Below are positions 6,031 through 12,605 of a DNA stretch of 12,628 nucleotides, in pieces. Position 1 is the first letter of the stretch. Each line of letters starts with the position of its first letter. Position numbers and translations under genes: made by a program. The notes beneath the pieces were generated by a model. That model worked only from the letters and a program-made list of their open reading frames with translations, ran no database searches and had not been told where the DNA came from. Origin of the DNA: Erysipelothrix sp. UBA3377 (GTDB lineage: Bacteria; Bacillota_I; Bacilli_A; Erysipelotrichales; Erysipelotrichaceae); contig DEQB01000027.1 of the NCBI GenBank assembly GCA_002359085.1, positions 4,384 to 17,011 of the forward strand. Reading direction: 5' to 3'.

Positions 6031-6630
6031 ATGAAATCAAAAACTTTGTCTGTTCAAAACATTACACGCATTGGAGTGCTAGCAGGACTGAGTGTTGTGT
6101 TGATGTTGTTTGAAATACCTTTATTTTTTGCGCCCCCATTTTTAAAGTTTGATTTTGCGGAGGTTCCAGCATTATTGGGAAGTTACGCAATGGGACCTGG
6201 TGCAGGTTTTGCGATTGTCGCTGTGAAAGTGTTGTTGAATTTGGTGGTAGATGGTACCACAACCGCCTTTGTTGGTGAGTTGTCTAACTTGGTTGTGAAT
6301 GGAACGTTTATTGTGACTGCAGGTTGGTACTATAAACGCAACAGAACCTTTAAAGGCGCGATTCAATCGATGATTATTGCAGTATTGGCAATGACACTGG
6401 TCGCAACCTTAAGTAATTACTTTGTGATGTTTCCGCTCTATGCGCGCTTGTATATGCCAATGGATCAAATACTCAAATTGAGTTCAAGTGTGAATCCATG
6501 GGTGCATGATTATTTCACTTTAATGGTGTTTACGGTGGTTCCCTTTAATATCGTTCAAGGTACAATCACATCGATTGTGACAACGTTAATTTATCCACGG
6601 GTATCCCATTTGTTAAAATTAAAAGATTAA
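6031..6630 (+). CDS. ribU: Riboflavin ECF transporter substrate-binding (S) component RibU
   Basis: A 199-residue, roughly six-helix membrane protein that binds riboflavin outside the cell and delivers it with the shared ECF energising module (EcfA/EcfA'/EcfT, not in this window). Family signatures include an N-terminal helix with IGVLAGLSVVLMLFEIPL, then PPFLKFDFAEVPALLGSYAM (about 35-54), GPGAGFAIVAVKVLLNLVVD and a conserved GELSNLVVN. Length is normal for RibU. The ATG follows AGGAGG (6020-6025). The upstream FMN riboswitch independently confirms the substrate and gives flavin-responsive control. It is transcribed alone, between the riboswitch and a strong terminator. Confidence 0.95.
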   Translation: MKSKTLSVQNITRIGVLAGLSVVLMLFEIPLFFAPPFLKFDFAEVPALLGSYAMGPGAGFAIVAVKVLLNLVVDGTTTAFVGELSNLVVNGTFIVTAGWYYKRNRTFKGAIQSMIIAVLAMTLVATLSNYFVMFPLYARLYMPMDQILKLSSSVNPWVHDYFTLMVFTVVPFNIVQGTITSIVTTLIYPRVSHLLKLKD

Positions 6631-6637
6631 TACAGTA

Positions 6638-6664
6638 AAGACACAACTTCGGTTGTGTTTTTTT
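6638..6664 (+). terminator. Intrinsic terminator after ribU
   Basis: ACACAAC (6641-6647), a TTCG tetraloop closed by C-G, GTTGTGT (6652-6658) and an unbroken T run to 6664. The perfect stem can be extended by A-T pairs. Confidence 0.92.
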
Positions 6665-6693
6665 AAAATATAAATACACTGTTACTGTTAATT

Positions 6694-6702
6694 TGATATA
6701 AT
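6694..6702 (+). promoter_or_regulatory. Extended -10 promoter of the threonine dehydratase-ridA operon
   Basis: TGATATAAT is an extended -10 (TG-N-TATAAT), 28 bp before the ATG. No good -35 hexamer is seen at 16-18 bp upstream. Confidence 0.6.
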
Positions 6703-6729
6703 GTAGAAAACAAAGAAAGAAGGTTGAAA

Positions 6730-7956
6730 ATGATAACACTGGATGACGTTTATCGCGCACAGAAAACTATTGAATCTGTAGTATTTAAAACACCCTTGAT
6801 TCCAGCTTCAAGTAATGAAAAATATAAGAACGTTTATTTGAAGTGTGAAAACATGCAGGTAACAGGTTCTTTCAAAATCCGTGGTGCACTCAATCGCATT
6901 GCCAATTTAAGTGATGAAGAAAAGAAAAAAGGTGTTGTGGCATGGTCGGCAGGAAATCATGCTCAAGGTGTTGCCTATGCGACGCAATCTCAAAACATAG
7001 ATGCAACGATTTGTATTCCTTCCACAGGTTCAATCTCTAAAATTGAAGCCACCAAACAATACGGTGCGAATGTAATTTTATGTCATGGTTCCTTAGAGGA
7101 AGCAGGAAAAGTAGCACTGAGTTTAAAACAGACCAATGACTTAACGGTCATTCATCCCTATGATCACGAAGATATCGTGGCAGGACAGGGCACGATTGGA
7201 CTTGAAATACTTGAGGATTTACCGGATGTAGAAGCAGTCATTGTTCCCATAGGCGGTGGTGGTTTAATCAGTGGTATTGCTTTAGCGATCAAACAATTGA
7301 AACCAGATTGTAAAGTCTATGGTGTAGAAGCAGAGAACGTTGCTTCCATGATGACATCCATAAAAACAGGGGCTCCAACGGAAGTTTTAGCGATGGATAC
7401 CATTGCGGATGGCATTGCGGTTAAAAGACCAGGTGACCTTAATTATGAGATAGTAAAAACCTATGTGGATGATATCATCACCGTATCAGAAGATGAAATA
7501 TTGAACGCAATCCTTTATCTTGTTGAAAAGAATCACTTGGTAGTGGAAGGTGCTGGAGCCGTTGCTTTAGCAGCTGTATTATCTGATAAATTAGTGTTAG
7601 CGGATAAGAAAACAGTGTGTCTTGTATCAGGGGGCAATATTGATGTTGAAATGCTCAATCGTGCATTGGACAAAGCCTTGCTACAAAAAAGTCGTTTGAT
7701 TGAATTCAGTGTTGAGATTTATGACAGACCGGGTAATTTGGGAAAATTAATCCAGGATGTGGCATTTCTGAATGGCAACATACTCAAAGTTGATCACAAT
7801 CGCAATGAAACGGGGTTGCATGTGAATCGTTGTATCACCAACTTGGTAATCGAAACGATAAACGAAAACCACGCAAGAGAAATTTATGAAACAATATCAA
7901 AGAAAGATTATGTACTAAGATGGGAGTCAAAAAATTATGAAGACAGTAAATGTTAA
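6730..7956 (+). CDS. ilvA: Threonine dehydratase (threonine ammonia-lyase), ACT-domain type
   Basis: PLP enzyme (EC 4.3.1.19) converting L-threonine to 2-oxobutyrate and ammonia; serine is usually a secondary substrate. Seen in the 408 residues: Schiff-base Lys49 in GSFKIRGA, the substrate loop SAGNHAQG (73-80), the phosphate-binding GGGGL (about 175-179), TIADGIAVK, and SGGN (300-303) contacting the PLP ring. A C-terminal ACT domain (about 325-400) implies allosteric control by an amino acid. Length and the single short ACT domain resemble the TdcB-like/short IlvA group rather than the longer biosynthetic IlvA, so the symbol is tentative. The ATG at 6730 sits six bases after AGAAGG; an in-frame TTG at 6724 overlaps that site and is less likely. 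No other isoleucine genes are adjacent. Confidence 0.92.
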   Translation: MITLDDVYRAQKTIESVVFKTPLIPASSNEKYKNVYLKCENMQVTGSFKIRGALNRIANLSDEEKKKGVVAWSAGNHAQGVAYATQSQNIDATICIPSTGSISKIEATKQYGANVILCHGSLEEAGKVALSLKQTNDLTVIHPYDHEDIVAGQGTIGLEILEDLPDVEAVIVPIGGGGLISGIALAIKQLKPDCKVYGVEAENVASMMTSIKTGAPTEVLAMDTIADGIAVKRPGDLNYEIVKTYVDDIITVSEDEILNAILYLVEKNHLVVEGAGAVALAAVLSDKLVLADKKTVCLVSGGNIDVEMLNRALDKALLQKSRLIEFSVEIYDRPGNLGKLIQDVAFLNGNILKVDHNRNETGLHVNRCITNLVIETINENHAREIYETISKKDYVLRWESKNYEDSKC

Positions 7957-8320
7957 CGGGGCACCAGGTGCCATAGGACCTTACTCGCATGCAGCCATTG
8001 CAGGTGATTTATTATTTGTATCAGGACAACTTGGAATCAATCCTGAAACAGGTGTTTTATTAGAAGGCTTGGAGGCTCAAAGTACGCAAGCACTTAGCAA
8101 TCTAAAAACAATTATTGAAGGCACAGGATTTGATGTTAATGGCATTGTGAAAGCAACCATTTATTTAACGGATATGGCAGATTTTCAAGCCGTCAATAAA
8201 ATCTATGGTGAATTTATGGGAGACCACAAACCGGCACGTGTTGCGGTAGCGGTACACCAATTACCGATGAATGCTGTAGTTGAAATTGATGCGATCGTGC
8301 ATGCCAATTTGGAAGACTAA
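7937..8320 (+). CDS. ridA: RidA family reactive enamine/imine deaminase
   Basis: A 127-residue member of the RidA/YjgF/YER057c/UK114 trimeric family, which hydrolyses 2-aminoacrylate and 2-aminocrotonate, the unstable products of PLP dehydratases, to ketoacids. Visible signatures are GAPGAIGPYSHA (Tyr16), LFVSGQLGINP, and PARVAVAVHQLPMNAVVEIDAI with the catalytic-site Arg101 equivalent to Arg105 of characterised RidA, and Glu116. It overlaps the end of threonine dehydratase by 20 bp, with GGGAG (7922-7926) inside that gene, so the two are translated together and form a source-and-detoxifier pair. Confidence 0.95.
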   Translation: MKTVNVNGAPGAIGPYSHAAIAGDLLFVSGQLGINPETGVLLEGLEAQSTQALSNLKTIIEGTGFDVNGIVKATIYLTDMADFQAVNKIYGEFMGDHKPARVAVAVHQLPMNAVVEIDAIVHANLED

Positions 8321-8332
8321 AGATATTAGAAA

Positions 8333-8356
8333 AGGAGGCGTAAAAGCCTCCTATTT
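8333..8356. terminator. Bidirectional terminator between ridA and the convergent reductase-like gene
   Basis: AGGAGGC (8333-8339), a six-base loop, and GCCTCCT (8346-8352) form a perfect stem with ATTTTT after it on the plus strand and TTTTCTAATAT on the minus strand. It overlaps neither CDS and serves both convergent units. Confidence 0.85.
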
Positions 8357-8989
8357 TTATATATATTTCTTAAGCGTTTCTAAAAATTCATGTCTTGGTA
8401 AATTGGCACCAAATAAATCACTACCCGGTTCCAGTACAATTCCCTGATGCAACGATCCCAAATCAAGGGGATCAAAACCAGTATCTTCTATTATTTGTTT
8501 CACAATCATTTTCGCATCTTCATCATCAGACGCCAAAGCGATAACTTTGCGGTCTTTTGCATGGGTTTCAAACTCTAAATCATGATACCCCATATGATTG
8601 TATGCTTTAACAACACGGTTGCTTCCAATTGTCTTGGAAACAAGTTCTGATGAAGAAATTGTAGGGTCACTGGGAATTCTGTTGACGCCATCCACTTCCC
8701 ACCAATAATTCATGGTATCAATTACTATCTTATCTTTAATATGTGTAGTAGGGATGGTATCCATTTTGCTTAAAGGCAAAGCCAATATGATAATATCTGC
8801 TGCTTCAATGATGTTTTCTTTGGTTGCAGCGATGGCGTTTGGCACCAAGACCTCTACGGTTAACGCTATTTTTTCAACGTCTTTTGAACCTGAAATCATC
8901 ACTGGATAGCCGGCTTTAATAAAAATCCGACCTAAAGTTGTACCCAGCTTACCCGCTCCCAAAATACCCAGCGTTGGTTTACGCTTCAT
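8357..8989 (-). CDS. F420-dependent-NADP-reductase-like NAD(P)-binding oxidoreductase
   Basis: A 210-residue protein with an N-terminal Rossmann fold: TLGILGAGKLGTTLGRIFIK (GAGKLG 11-16), then ISGS at the end of strand 2 where NADP specificity is set. AADIIILALPL, VIDTMNYWW and VVKAYNHMGYHDLE follow, as in the F420_oxidored/NAD-binding-2 family. Members reduce F420 or other acceptors with NADPH. In Bacillota, which generally lack F420, the acceptor is unknown, perhaps a flavin. The ATG (complement 8987-8989) has AAGGAG (8997-9002). It overlaps the end of the upstream LLM gene by 11 bp, so the two are translationally coupled. Physiological substrate is not known. Confidence 0.8.
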   Translation of the reverse strand: MKRKPTLGILGAGKLGTTLGRIFIKAGYPVMISGSKDVEKIALTVEVLVPNAIAATKENIIEAADIIILALPLSKMDTIPTTHIKDKIVIDTMNYWWEVDGVNRIPSDPTISSSELVSKTIGSNRVVKAYNHMGYHDLEFETHAKDRKVIALASDDEDAKMIVKQIIEDTGFDPLDLGSLHQGIVLEPGSDLFGANLPRHEFLETLKKYI

Positions 8990-10013
8990 TGAGTAGCTCC
9001 TTAACTCTTGGGATGACCACTTCACCATAGAGTTGGATGGTTCTAAAACGGTCTTCTTGTTTTTGACCACCCATACCATAGATTAAGTCAAATCGACCAA
9101 ATTCCATTTCCTTGATAACACCCGCAATTTTTTGGGCAACTGTTTCTGGACTGCCTATGAAGTAGGCACCGTATTTAATCTCATCTTTAAAGCGTTGTTC
9201 AGTCATGGGTGACCATCCACGCTCACCACCCAATGTGTCTAGGGATGGTTTATAGTATTTCCAAGCGATTTCATAGGCTTCTTCATCTGTTTCAGCAATG
9301 ACCCCGTGGGAGTGCACACCCATTGGGTGATTGGGTGTCCCGAATTGGTTTGCGGCTTTTTCATATAAATCCATATAAGGTTTGAAGCGTCTGTGTTCGC
9401 CTCCAATTATCGCAAGCATGACGGGAAATCCATAGCGCGCGGCTCTTATAATTGATTCCGGAGAACCCCCAACACCAACATGGACATCCAGTGTGTGTTC
9501 AATCTTAGGATATACTTGAAGGTTATCCAAAGATTGGGTATGAACGCCTTCCCAAGTGACGGGTTCATTTTTAATCAACTCATTTAATAAAGCGAGTTTT
9601 TCTTCAAACAGTTCGTTATAGTTTTCTAAATTAAATCCAAATAGAGGAAATGATTCTGTAAAGGAACCCCGTCCTGCCATGATTTGAGCACGTCCATTAC
9701 TGAGTGCGTCGATGGTCGCAAATCTTTCATATACGCGAACTGGATCATCAGAACTTAAAACGGTTACCCCTGTTCCCAAAATAATATTGTCGGTAACTTG
9801 TGACAATGCAGCCAATACTGTATCGGGTGCAGAAATTGAATATTCTTCTCGGTGGTGTTCACCCAAGCCAAATACATCTACGCCCAATTTATCTGCGAGG
9901 ATGCCTTCTGCTACGATATTACGTAGTGATTGTTCGTACGATAAACGATCACCTGTTGTGTCGTCATAAGCGACATCTCCAAATGTTTCCAAACCAAATT
10001 GTATTTTTTTCAT
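8979..10013 (-). CDS. LLM class flavin-dependent oxidoreductase (luciferase-like, 2I7G-type)
   Basis: A 344-residue TIM-barrel protein of the bacterial-luciferase superfamily, which uses FMNH2 or F420 for oxygenation or hydride transfer. Clear features are FGLETFGDVAYDDTTG at the N-terminus, VDVFGLGEHHREEYSISAPD (GEHH 51-54), ILGTGVTVLSSDDPVRVYE, AGRGSFTESFPLFG (GRGSF 114-118), VHVGVGGSPES and GVHSHGVIAET. This pattern fits the LLM subfamily typified by the Agrobacterium structure 2I7G. The frame extends 95 codons upstream, but that extension spans the promoter and operators and is not protein-like. The ATG (complement 10011-10013) follows AGGTAGGA. It is the first gene of the minus-strand operon. 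The chemical reaction is unknown. Confidence 0.9.
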   Translation of the reverse strand: MKKIQFGLETFGDVAYDDTTGDRLSYEQSLRNIVAEGILADKLGVDVFGLGEHHREEYSISAPDTVLAALSQVTDNIILGTGVTVLSSDDPVRVYERFATIDALSNGRAQIMAGRGSFTESFPLFGFNLENYNELFEEKLALLNELIKNEPVTWEGVHTQSLDNLQVYPKIEHTLDVHVGVGGSPESIIRAARYGFPVMLAIIGGEHRRFKPYMDLYEKAANQFGTPNHPMGVHSHGVIAETDEEAYEIAWKYYKPSLDTLGGERGWSPMTEQRFKDEIKYGAYFIGSPETVAQKIAGVIKEMEFGRFDLIYGMGGQKQEDRFRTIQLYGEVVIPRVKELLNEA

Positions 10014-10040
10014 GTTCCTACCTCTTTCATTGATACTATT

Positions 10041-10069
10041 ATTATAATTTCGAATTCGAAATAATTCAA
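10041..10069 (-). promoter_or_regulatory. Promoter of the LLM-reductase operon
   Basis: On the minus strand TTGAAT (10064-10069), a 17-bp spacer and a perfect TATAAT (10041-10046) lie 28 bp before the LLM ATG. The spacer is almost entirely filled by the 16-bp palindrome at 10047-10062. Confidence 0.8.
10047..10062. promoter_or_regulatory. Operator palindrome 1, between -35 and -10 of the LLM promoter
   Basis: ATTTCGAATTCGAAAT is a perfect 16-bp palindrome filling the promoter spacer. A dimeric repressor bound here would directly block RNA polymerase. The 12-bp core recurs at 10105-10116. The cognate regulator is not in the window. Confidence 0.75.
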
Positions 10070-10085
10070 TTGTATTGCTTACAAT
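10069..10085. promoter_or_regulatory. Additional dyad between the two operators
   Basis: ATTGTA (10069-10074) and TACAAT (10080-10085) form an inverted repeat with a 5-bp centre, midway between the TTCGAATTCGAA copies and touching the -35 of the LLM promoter. It could be a second regulator's site. It is weaker evidence than the operators because the region is AT-rich. Confidence 0.35.
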
Positions 10086-10104
10086 GATTGCATTAAAAAT
10101 ATAT

Positions 10105-10116
10105 TTCGAATTCGAA
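10105..10116. promoter_or_regulatory. Operator palindrome 2, upstream of the plus-strand reductase promoter
   Basis: TTCGAATTCGAA repeats the core of operator 1 exactly, centre to centre 56 bp away. It ends nine bases before the -35 of the plus-strand promoter. This placement allows repression by looping between the two copies, or activation of the plus-strand gene. Confidence 0.7.
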
Positions 10117-10125
10117 TCTTTGTCG

Positions 10126-10154
10126 TTGACGCATACGATACAGCATCCTATGAT
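10126..10154 (+). promoter_or_regulatory. Promoter of the plus-strand reductase-like gene
   Basis: TTGACG (10126-10131), a 17-bp spacer and TATGAT (10149-10154), each five of six to consensus, lie 30 bp before the ATG at 10185, divergent to the LLM promoter. Confidence 0.75.
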
Positions 10155-10184
10155 GAAGATACAAAAAGAAAGAAGGACATACTT

Positions 10185-10753
10185 ATGAAGACAATCACAA
10201 TTTTTGGTAAAGGTAATATGGGAACAGCCATTGGGGACTGTTTGAAGATGCGGGAAATAAGGTATCTTATATAGGATCAAAAGATACTGCAGATACATTG
10301 GGAGATATCGTTGTATTGGCAGTTAACTATCCTGTCATTGCGGGCATTCTTGATACGTATAAAGAGGCACTCAAAGGAAAAATTATCATTGATATCTCTA
10401 ATCCAGTTAATACAGAGACTTTCGATGGCTTGATGGTGCCTGCGCATGCTTCTGCAGCAGCAGTCATTGCGGATTTGGTTGCGGCGCGTGTCGTTAAGGG
10501 ATTCAATGTAAATTTTGCAGCTTCACTTTCAAACAAAAAAGTAGGGGACAATACAACAACCGTTCTATTGGCATCAGATGATCATGACGCGAAAGAAGAC
10601 ATCATCAAGGCTTTAGACGGTAGTGGTGTGCGTGTTAAAGATGCGGGTAGTTTAAAGCGGGCACGCGAACTTGAAGCCATTGGTTTCTTACAAATTAAAT
10701 TGGCTGCCAGTGAAAATATTTCTTGGAACAATGGTTTTGCGTTGATTGATTAA
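10185..10753 (+). pseudogene. Second NADP/F420-reductase-like oxidoreductase, frameshifted
   Basis: The ATG at 10185, preceded by AGAAAGAAGG, begins MKTITIFGKGNMGTAIG and then falls out of frame and stops at 10272-10274. Restoring one G in the GGGG run at 10233-10236 gives GLFEDAGNKVSYIGSKD and continues unbroken to 10753. The result is a 189-residue Rossmann protein with GKGNMG, IVVLAVNYP, IIIDISNPVN and VVKGFNVNFA, the pattern of the NADPH-dependent F420 reductase family. It is distantly related to the minus-strand reductase at 8357-8989. The promoter, ribosome site and terminator are all intact, so this is either a very fresh mutation or a homopolymer sequencing error. If real, only the part lacking the nucleotide-binding loop could be made, from a TTG at 10298. 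Confidence 0.8.
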
Positions 10754-10761
10754 TAAATAAG

Positions 10762-10785
10762 AGCATGGGAGACCATGCTTTTTTT
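10762..10785 (+). terminator. Intrinsic terminator of the plus-strand reductase-like gene
   Basis: AGCATGG (10762-10768), a GAGA tetraloop, CCATGCT (10773-10779) and a T run to 10785. It is a perfect short stem with a GNRA loop. Confidence 0.92.
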
Positions 10786-10894
10786 GAGCCCTTTGATATT
10801 TAGAACGAAATACAATTGAAATAGCGATGCCATACTTTTTGGTGAATCCATTTATTTATGATAGAGTAGATGTGAATTACAAGGAGGATGTTAG

Positions 10895-11233
10895 ATGTCA
10901 ATACCAAATTGTCCACAGTGCGATTCAGAGTATGCTTATGAAGACCGCAATATGTTTGTCTGTCCCATGTGTGCTTATGAATGGAGCGGTGAAGTCAGTG
11001 CGTCAGATGCACCCGTTATAAAAGATGCCCATGGTACTGAGTTAAATGATGGTGATGATGTGACAGTCATTAAGGATTTAAAAGTGAGTGGTGCTTCTGG
11101 TTCCATAAAAAGGGGTACCAAAGTTAAAAGCATTCGTTTAATTTTTGATTCAGCAGATGGTCACGATATTGATTGTAAAGTCGATGGATTTGGACCCATG
11201 AAGTTGAAGTCAGAATTCGTAAAGAAACTATAA
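10895..11233 (+). CDS. phnA: PhnA/YjdM family zinc-ribbon protein
   Basis: A 112-residue protein with an N-terminal zinc ribbon, Cys6-x2-Cys9 and Cys23-x2-Cys26 (PNCPQCDSEYAYED, FVCPMCAYEW). A C-terminal SH3-like beta domain follows, with VIKDAHGTELNDGDDVTVIK, LKVSGASGSIKRGTKVK and GFGPMKLKSEFVKK. This matches the PhnA (YjdM) family along its whole length. Despite the name, the family is not shown to act in alkylphosphonate breakdown and its function is unknown. AAGGAGG (10881-10887) supports the ATG. It is transcribed alone between two terminators. No confident promoter was identified in the preceding 100 bp. Confidence 0.93.
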   Translation: MSIPNCPQCDSEYAYEDRNMFVCPMCAYEWSGEVSASDAPVIKDAHGTELNDGDDVTVIKDLKVSGASGSIKRGTKVKSIRLIFDSADGHDIDCKVDGFGPMKLKSEFVKKL

Positions 11234-11240
11234 TTCGATA

Positions 11241-11266
11241 AAAAAACCCAGGTATTTCTGGGTTTT
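11241..11266. terminator. Bidirectional terminator between phnA and the GNAT gene
   Basis: AAAACCCAG (11243-11251) pairs perfectly with CTGGGTTTT (11258-11266) around a six-base loop. The A-run at 11240-11246 gives a seven-T tail on the minus strand, and TTTTAATCTTTTTT follows on the plus strand. The last bases overlap the stop codon of the minus-strand GNAT gene. Confidence 0.88.
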
Positions 11267-11537
11267 AATCTTTTTTAAGCACGTCTTGAACTGAAACGTC
11301 TTGCGCAAACAATGTTTTTGCGAAAGGACATACCGGTACAATTTTAACGTCCTCTTGGCGCGCCTTTTCGACTGCCGCATAAAACAATTGACTGCCAAAT
11401 CCTTTACCGCGATGTACAGGGTCGACTACGATACTCTCGATAATGATCATGGTATCACCAGCTTTTGAATAGGTAAGTCTTCCCGCAAGGTTATCTTCCT
11501 TAATCAATTGTAGTTGATTGTCTTTGTCTTGAATCAT
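11265..11537 (-). CDS. Small GNAT-family N-acetyltransferase (Acetyltransf_CG/YjdJ type)
   Basis: A 90-residue minimal GNAT domain. It has IIIESIVVDPVHRGKGFGSQ (acetyl-CoA pyrophosphate loop RGKGFG 43-48), a helix LFYAAVEKARQEDVKIVP and a CPFA motif (Cys70). The short form with V.P..RGKG..L....L..A......I.P.C.F is typical of the Gcn5-related Acetyltransf_CG family, whose substrates are mostly unknown. The ATG (complement 11535-11537) is preceded by AAAAGGAGA. The frame extends 30 codons upstream, but those codons lack a ribosome site and overlap the promoter leader. It diverges from the histidine phosphatase gene. Confidence 0.85.
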   Translation of the reverse strand: MIQDKDNQLQLIKEDNLAGRLTYSKAGDTMIIIESIVVDPVHRGKGFGSQLFYAAVEKARQEDVKIVPVCPFAKTLFAQDVSVQDVLKKD

Positions 11538-11606
11538 CTTACATGTCTCCTTTTGTGTTCTATCATCGATGCCCCTTTTGAAAGGCATGGGTATTAATTT
11601 TTTTAT

Positions 11607-11615
11607 ATTATAACA
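11607..11615 (-). promoter_or_regulatory. Extended -10 promoter of the GNAT gene
   Basis: On the minus strand TGTTATAAT is a perfect extended -10 element, 69 bp before the ATG. No strong -35 is visible. It is the same promoter style as at 1687 and 6694. Confidence 0.55.
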
Positions 11616-11630
11616 TATCGATTTCAAATC

Positions 11631-11659
11631 TTGATTATGCGTGCATTAATCGGTACACT
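11631..11659 (+). promoter_or_regulatory. Weak candidate promoter for the histidine phosphatase gene
   Basis: TTGATT (11631-11636), 17 bp, TACACT (11654-11659); four of six matches each. Initiation here would start almost at the ribosome site, leaving a very short leader, so the true promoter could be elsewhere. Confidence 0.3.
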
Positions 11660-11678
11660 TAAATTGGAGGTAAGATAT

Positions 11679-12284
11679 ATGAAATTAGTTTTGGTGAGAC
11701 ACGGATATACGGAAGGAAACGACCAGGGATTGTATACGGGTTGGAGTAATACCATGTTGTCGAAAAAGGGAATTGAAGATTTAAAGGAATATCGAGAAAC
11801 TTACGACTATCCAAAAACGGATCGTTACTATACATCTGATTTAACGCGTACCATTGATACGTTTAGATTGTTGTATGGTGATACACCGATTACAGAATCT
11901 ACGTTTGCCTTTAGAGAGATTAATTTTGGGGAGTATGAAAACATTCGTTGGGACAGAGTTCCGGGCATTCCATACAATGAAGCCTACATTCGTAACCAAC
12001 CGCACGTACAGGGTGAAACTGTTTCTCAAGTGAGTCTTAGACTTTTTGGGAAGTTAACAGCGGTCTTGGGTGAAATGAAAGAAGCAAACGAAGACTCCGT
12101 TACCATCGTTTGTCATTCAGGTGTGATTAAAACAATTATTATGTTTTTATCGCCCATGTCCTTTGATAATTACTATTCAATTGATACCCCAAATGGCTTG
12201 GGATATATCTTAGATATTGATTTTGATGAAGCGAACAATTATTTAACATTAAACAAATATAAACCCATTGAATTAAAGAAATAG
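11679..12284 (+). CDS. Histidine phosphatase family protein (phosphoglycerate-mutase-like)
   Basis: A 201-residue branch-1 histidine phosphatase. It has the phospho-accepting His8 in LVLVRHGYTEGN, the substrate fold GWSNTMLSKKG, Arg57 in YTSDLTRTIDTF, the general acid region Glu80 in FREINFGEYE, and the second catalytic His146 in TIVCHSGVIKT. All catalytic residues are present. Family members dephosphorylate small metabolites or act as phosphoglycerate mutases, and the sequence alone does not fix the substrate. The chosen ATG has GGAGG (11666-11670); an upstream ATG would add 16 residues without family support. The membrane-protein gene follows 12 bp later and is probably co-transcribed. Confidence 0.92.
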   Translation: MKLVLVRHGYTEGNDQGLYTGWSNTMLSKKGIEDLKEYRETYDYPKTDRYYTSDLTRTIDTFRLLYGDTPITESTFAFREINFGEYENIRWDRVPGIPYNEAYIRNQPHVQGETVSQVSLRLFGKLTAVLGEMKEANEDSVTIVCHSGVIKTIIMFLSPMSFDNYYSIDTPNGLGYILDIDFDEANNYLTLNKYKPIELKK

Positions 12285-12296
12285 GGGAATGTCATC

Positions 12297-12605
12297 ATGT
12301 TATTTTTCGAATTCATACTTGAATTTATAGCGGAGCTATTTTTTGAGGCGTCCTATGAAACAGTGAAAGGTCGCGTTGGACCCAAGTGGTTAAGATATAT
12401 TCTCATCACAATCATTGTAATCTTTATGTTGGTTGTGATTGGATTCTTTGTATTGTTGGGTGTAAAACTCATTCAAGAAGAGAAGGGTGCGATAGGTTGG
12501 CTTTCCATTGGTTTTGGAATGATCTTTGGCGGCTTATTCCTAAAATCCTTTTTACGTGATATTAGAAATAACAAAACTGAATTACCAAAGACGCAGTCTC
12601 TATGA
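12297..12605 (+). CDS. Small membrane protein, two transmembrane helices, unknown function
   Basis: A 102-residue protein with an amphipathic, acidic N-terminus rich in Phe and Glu (1-20), a basic linker, and hydrophobic helices at about 33-58 and 65-85. The charged tail is basic (FLRDIRNNK) and likely cytoplasmic. AGGGGAA precedes the ATG. It follows the histidine phosphatase by 12 bp with no terminator between. I do not recognise the family. Confidence 0.7.
   Translation: MLFFEFILEFIAELFFEASYETVKGRVGPKWLRYILITIIVIFMLVVIGFFVLLGVKLIQEEKGAIGWLSIGFGMIFGGLFLKSFLRDIRNNKTELPKTQSL

Noticed and set aside
10014..10298. 95-codon N-terminal extension of the LLM oxidoreductase frame
   Set aside because: It spans the promoter, both operators and the start of the opposing gene, has no ribosome site, and the family begins at MKKIQFGLETFGD.
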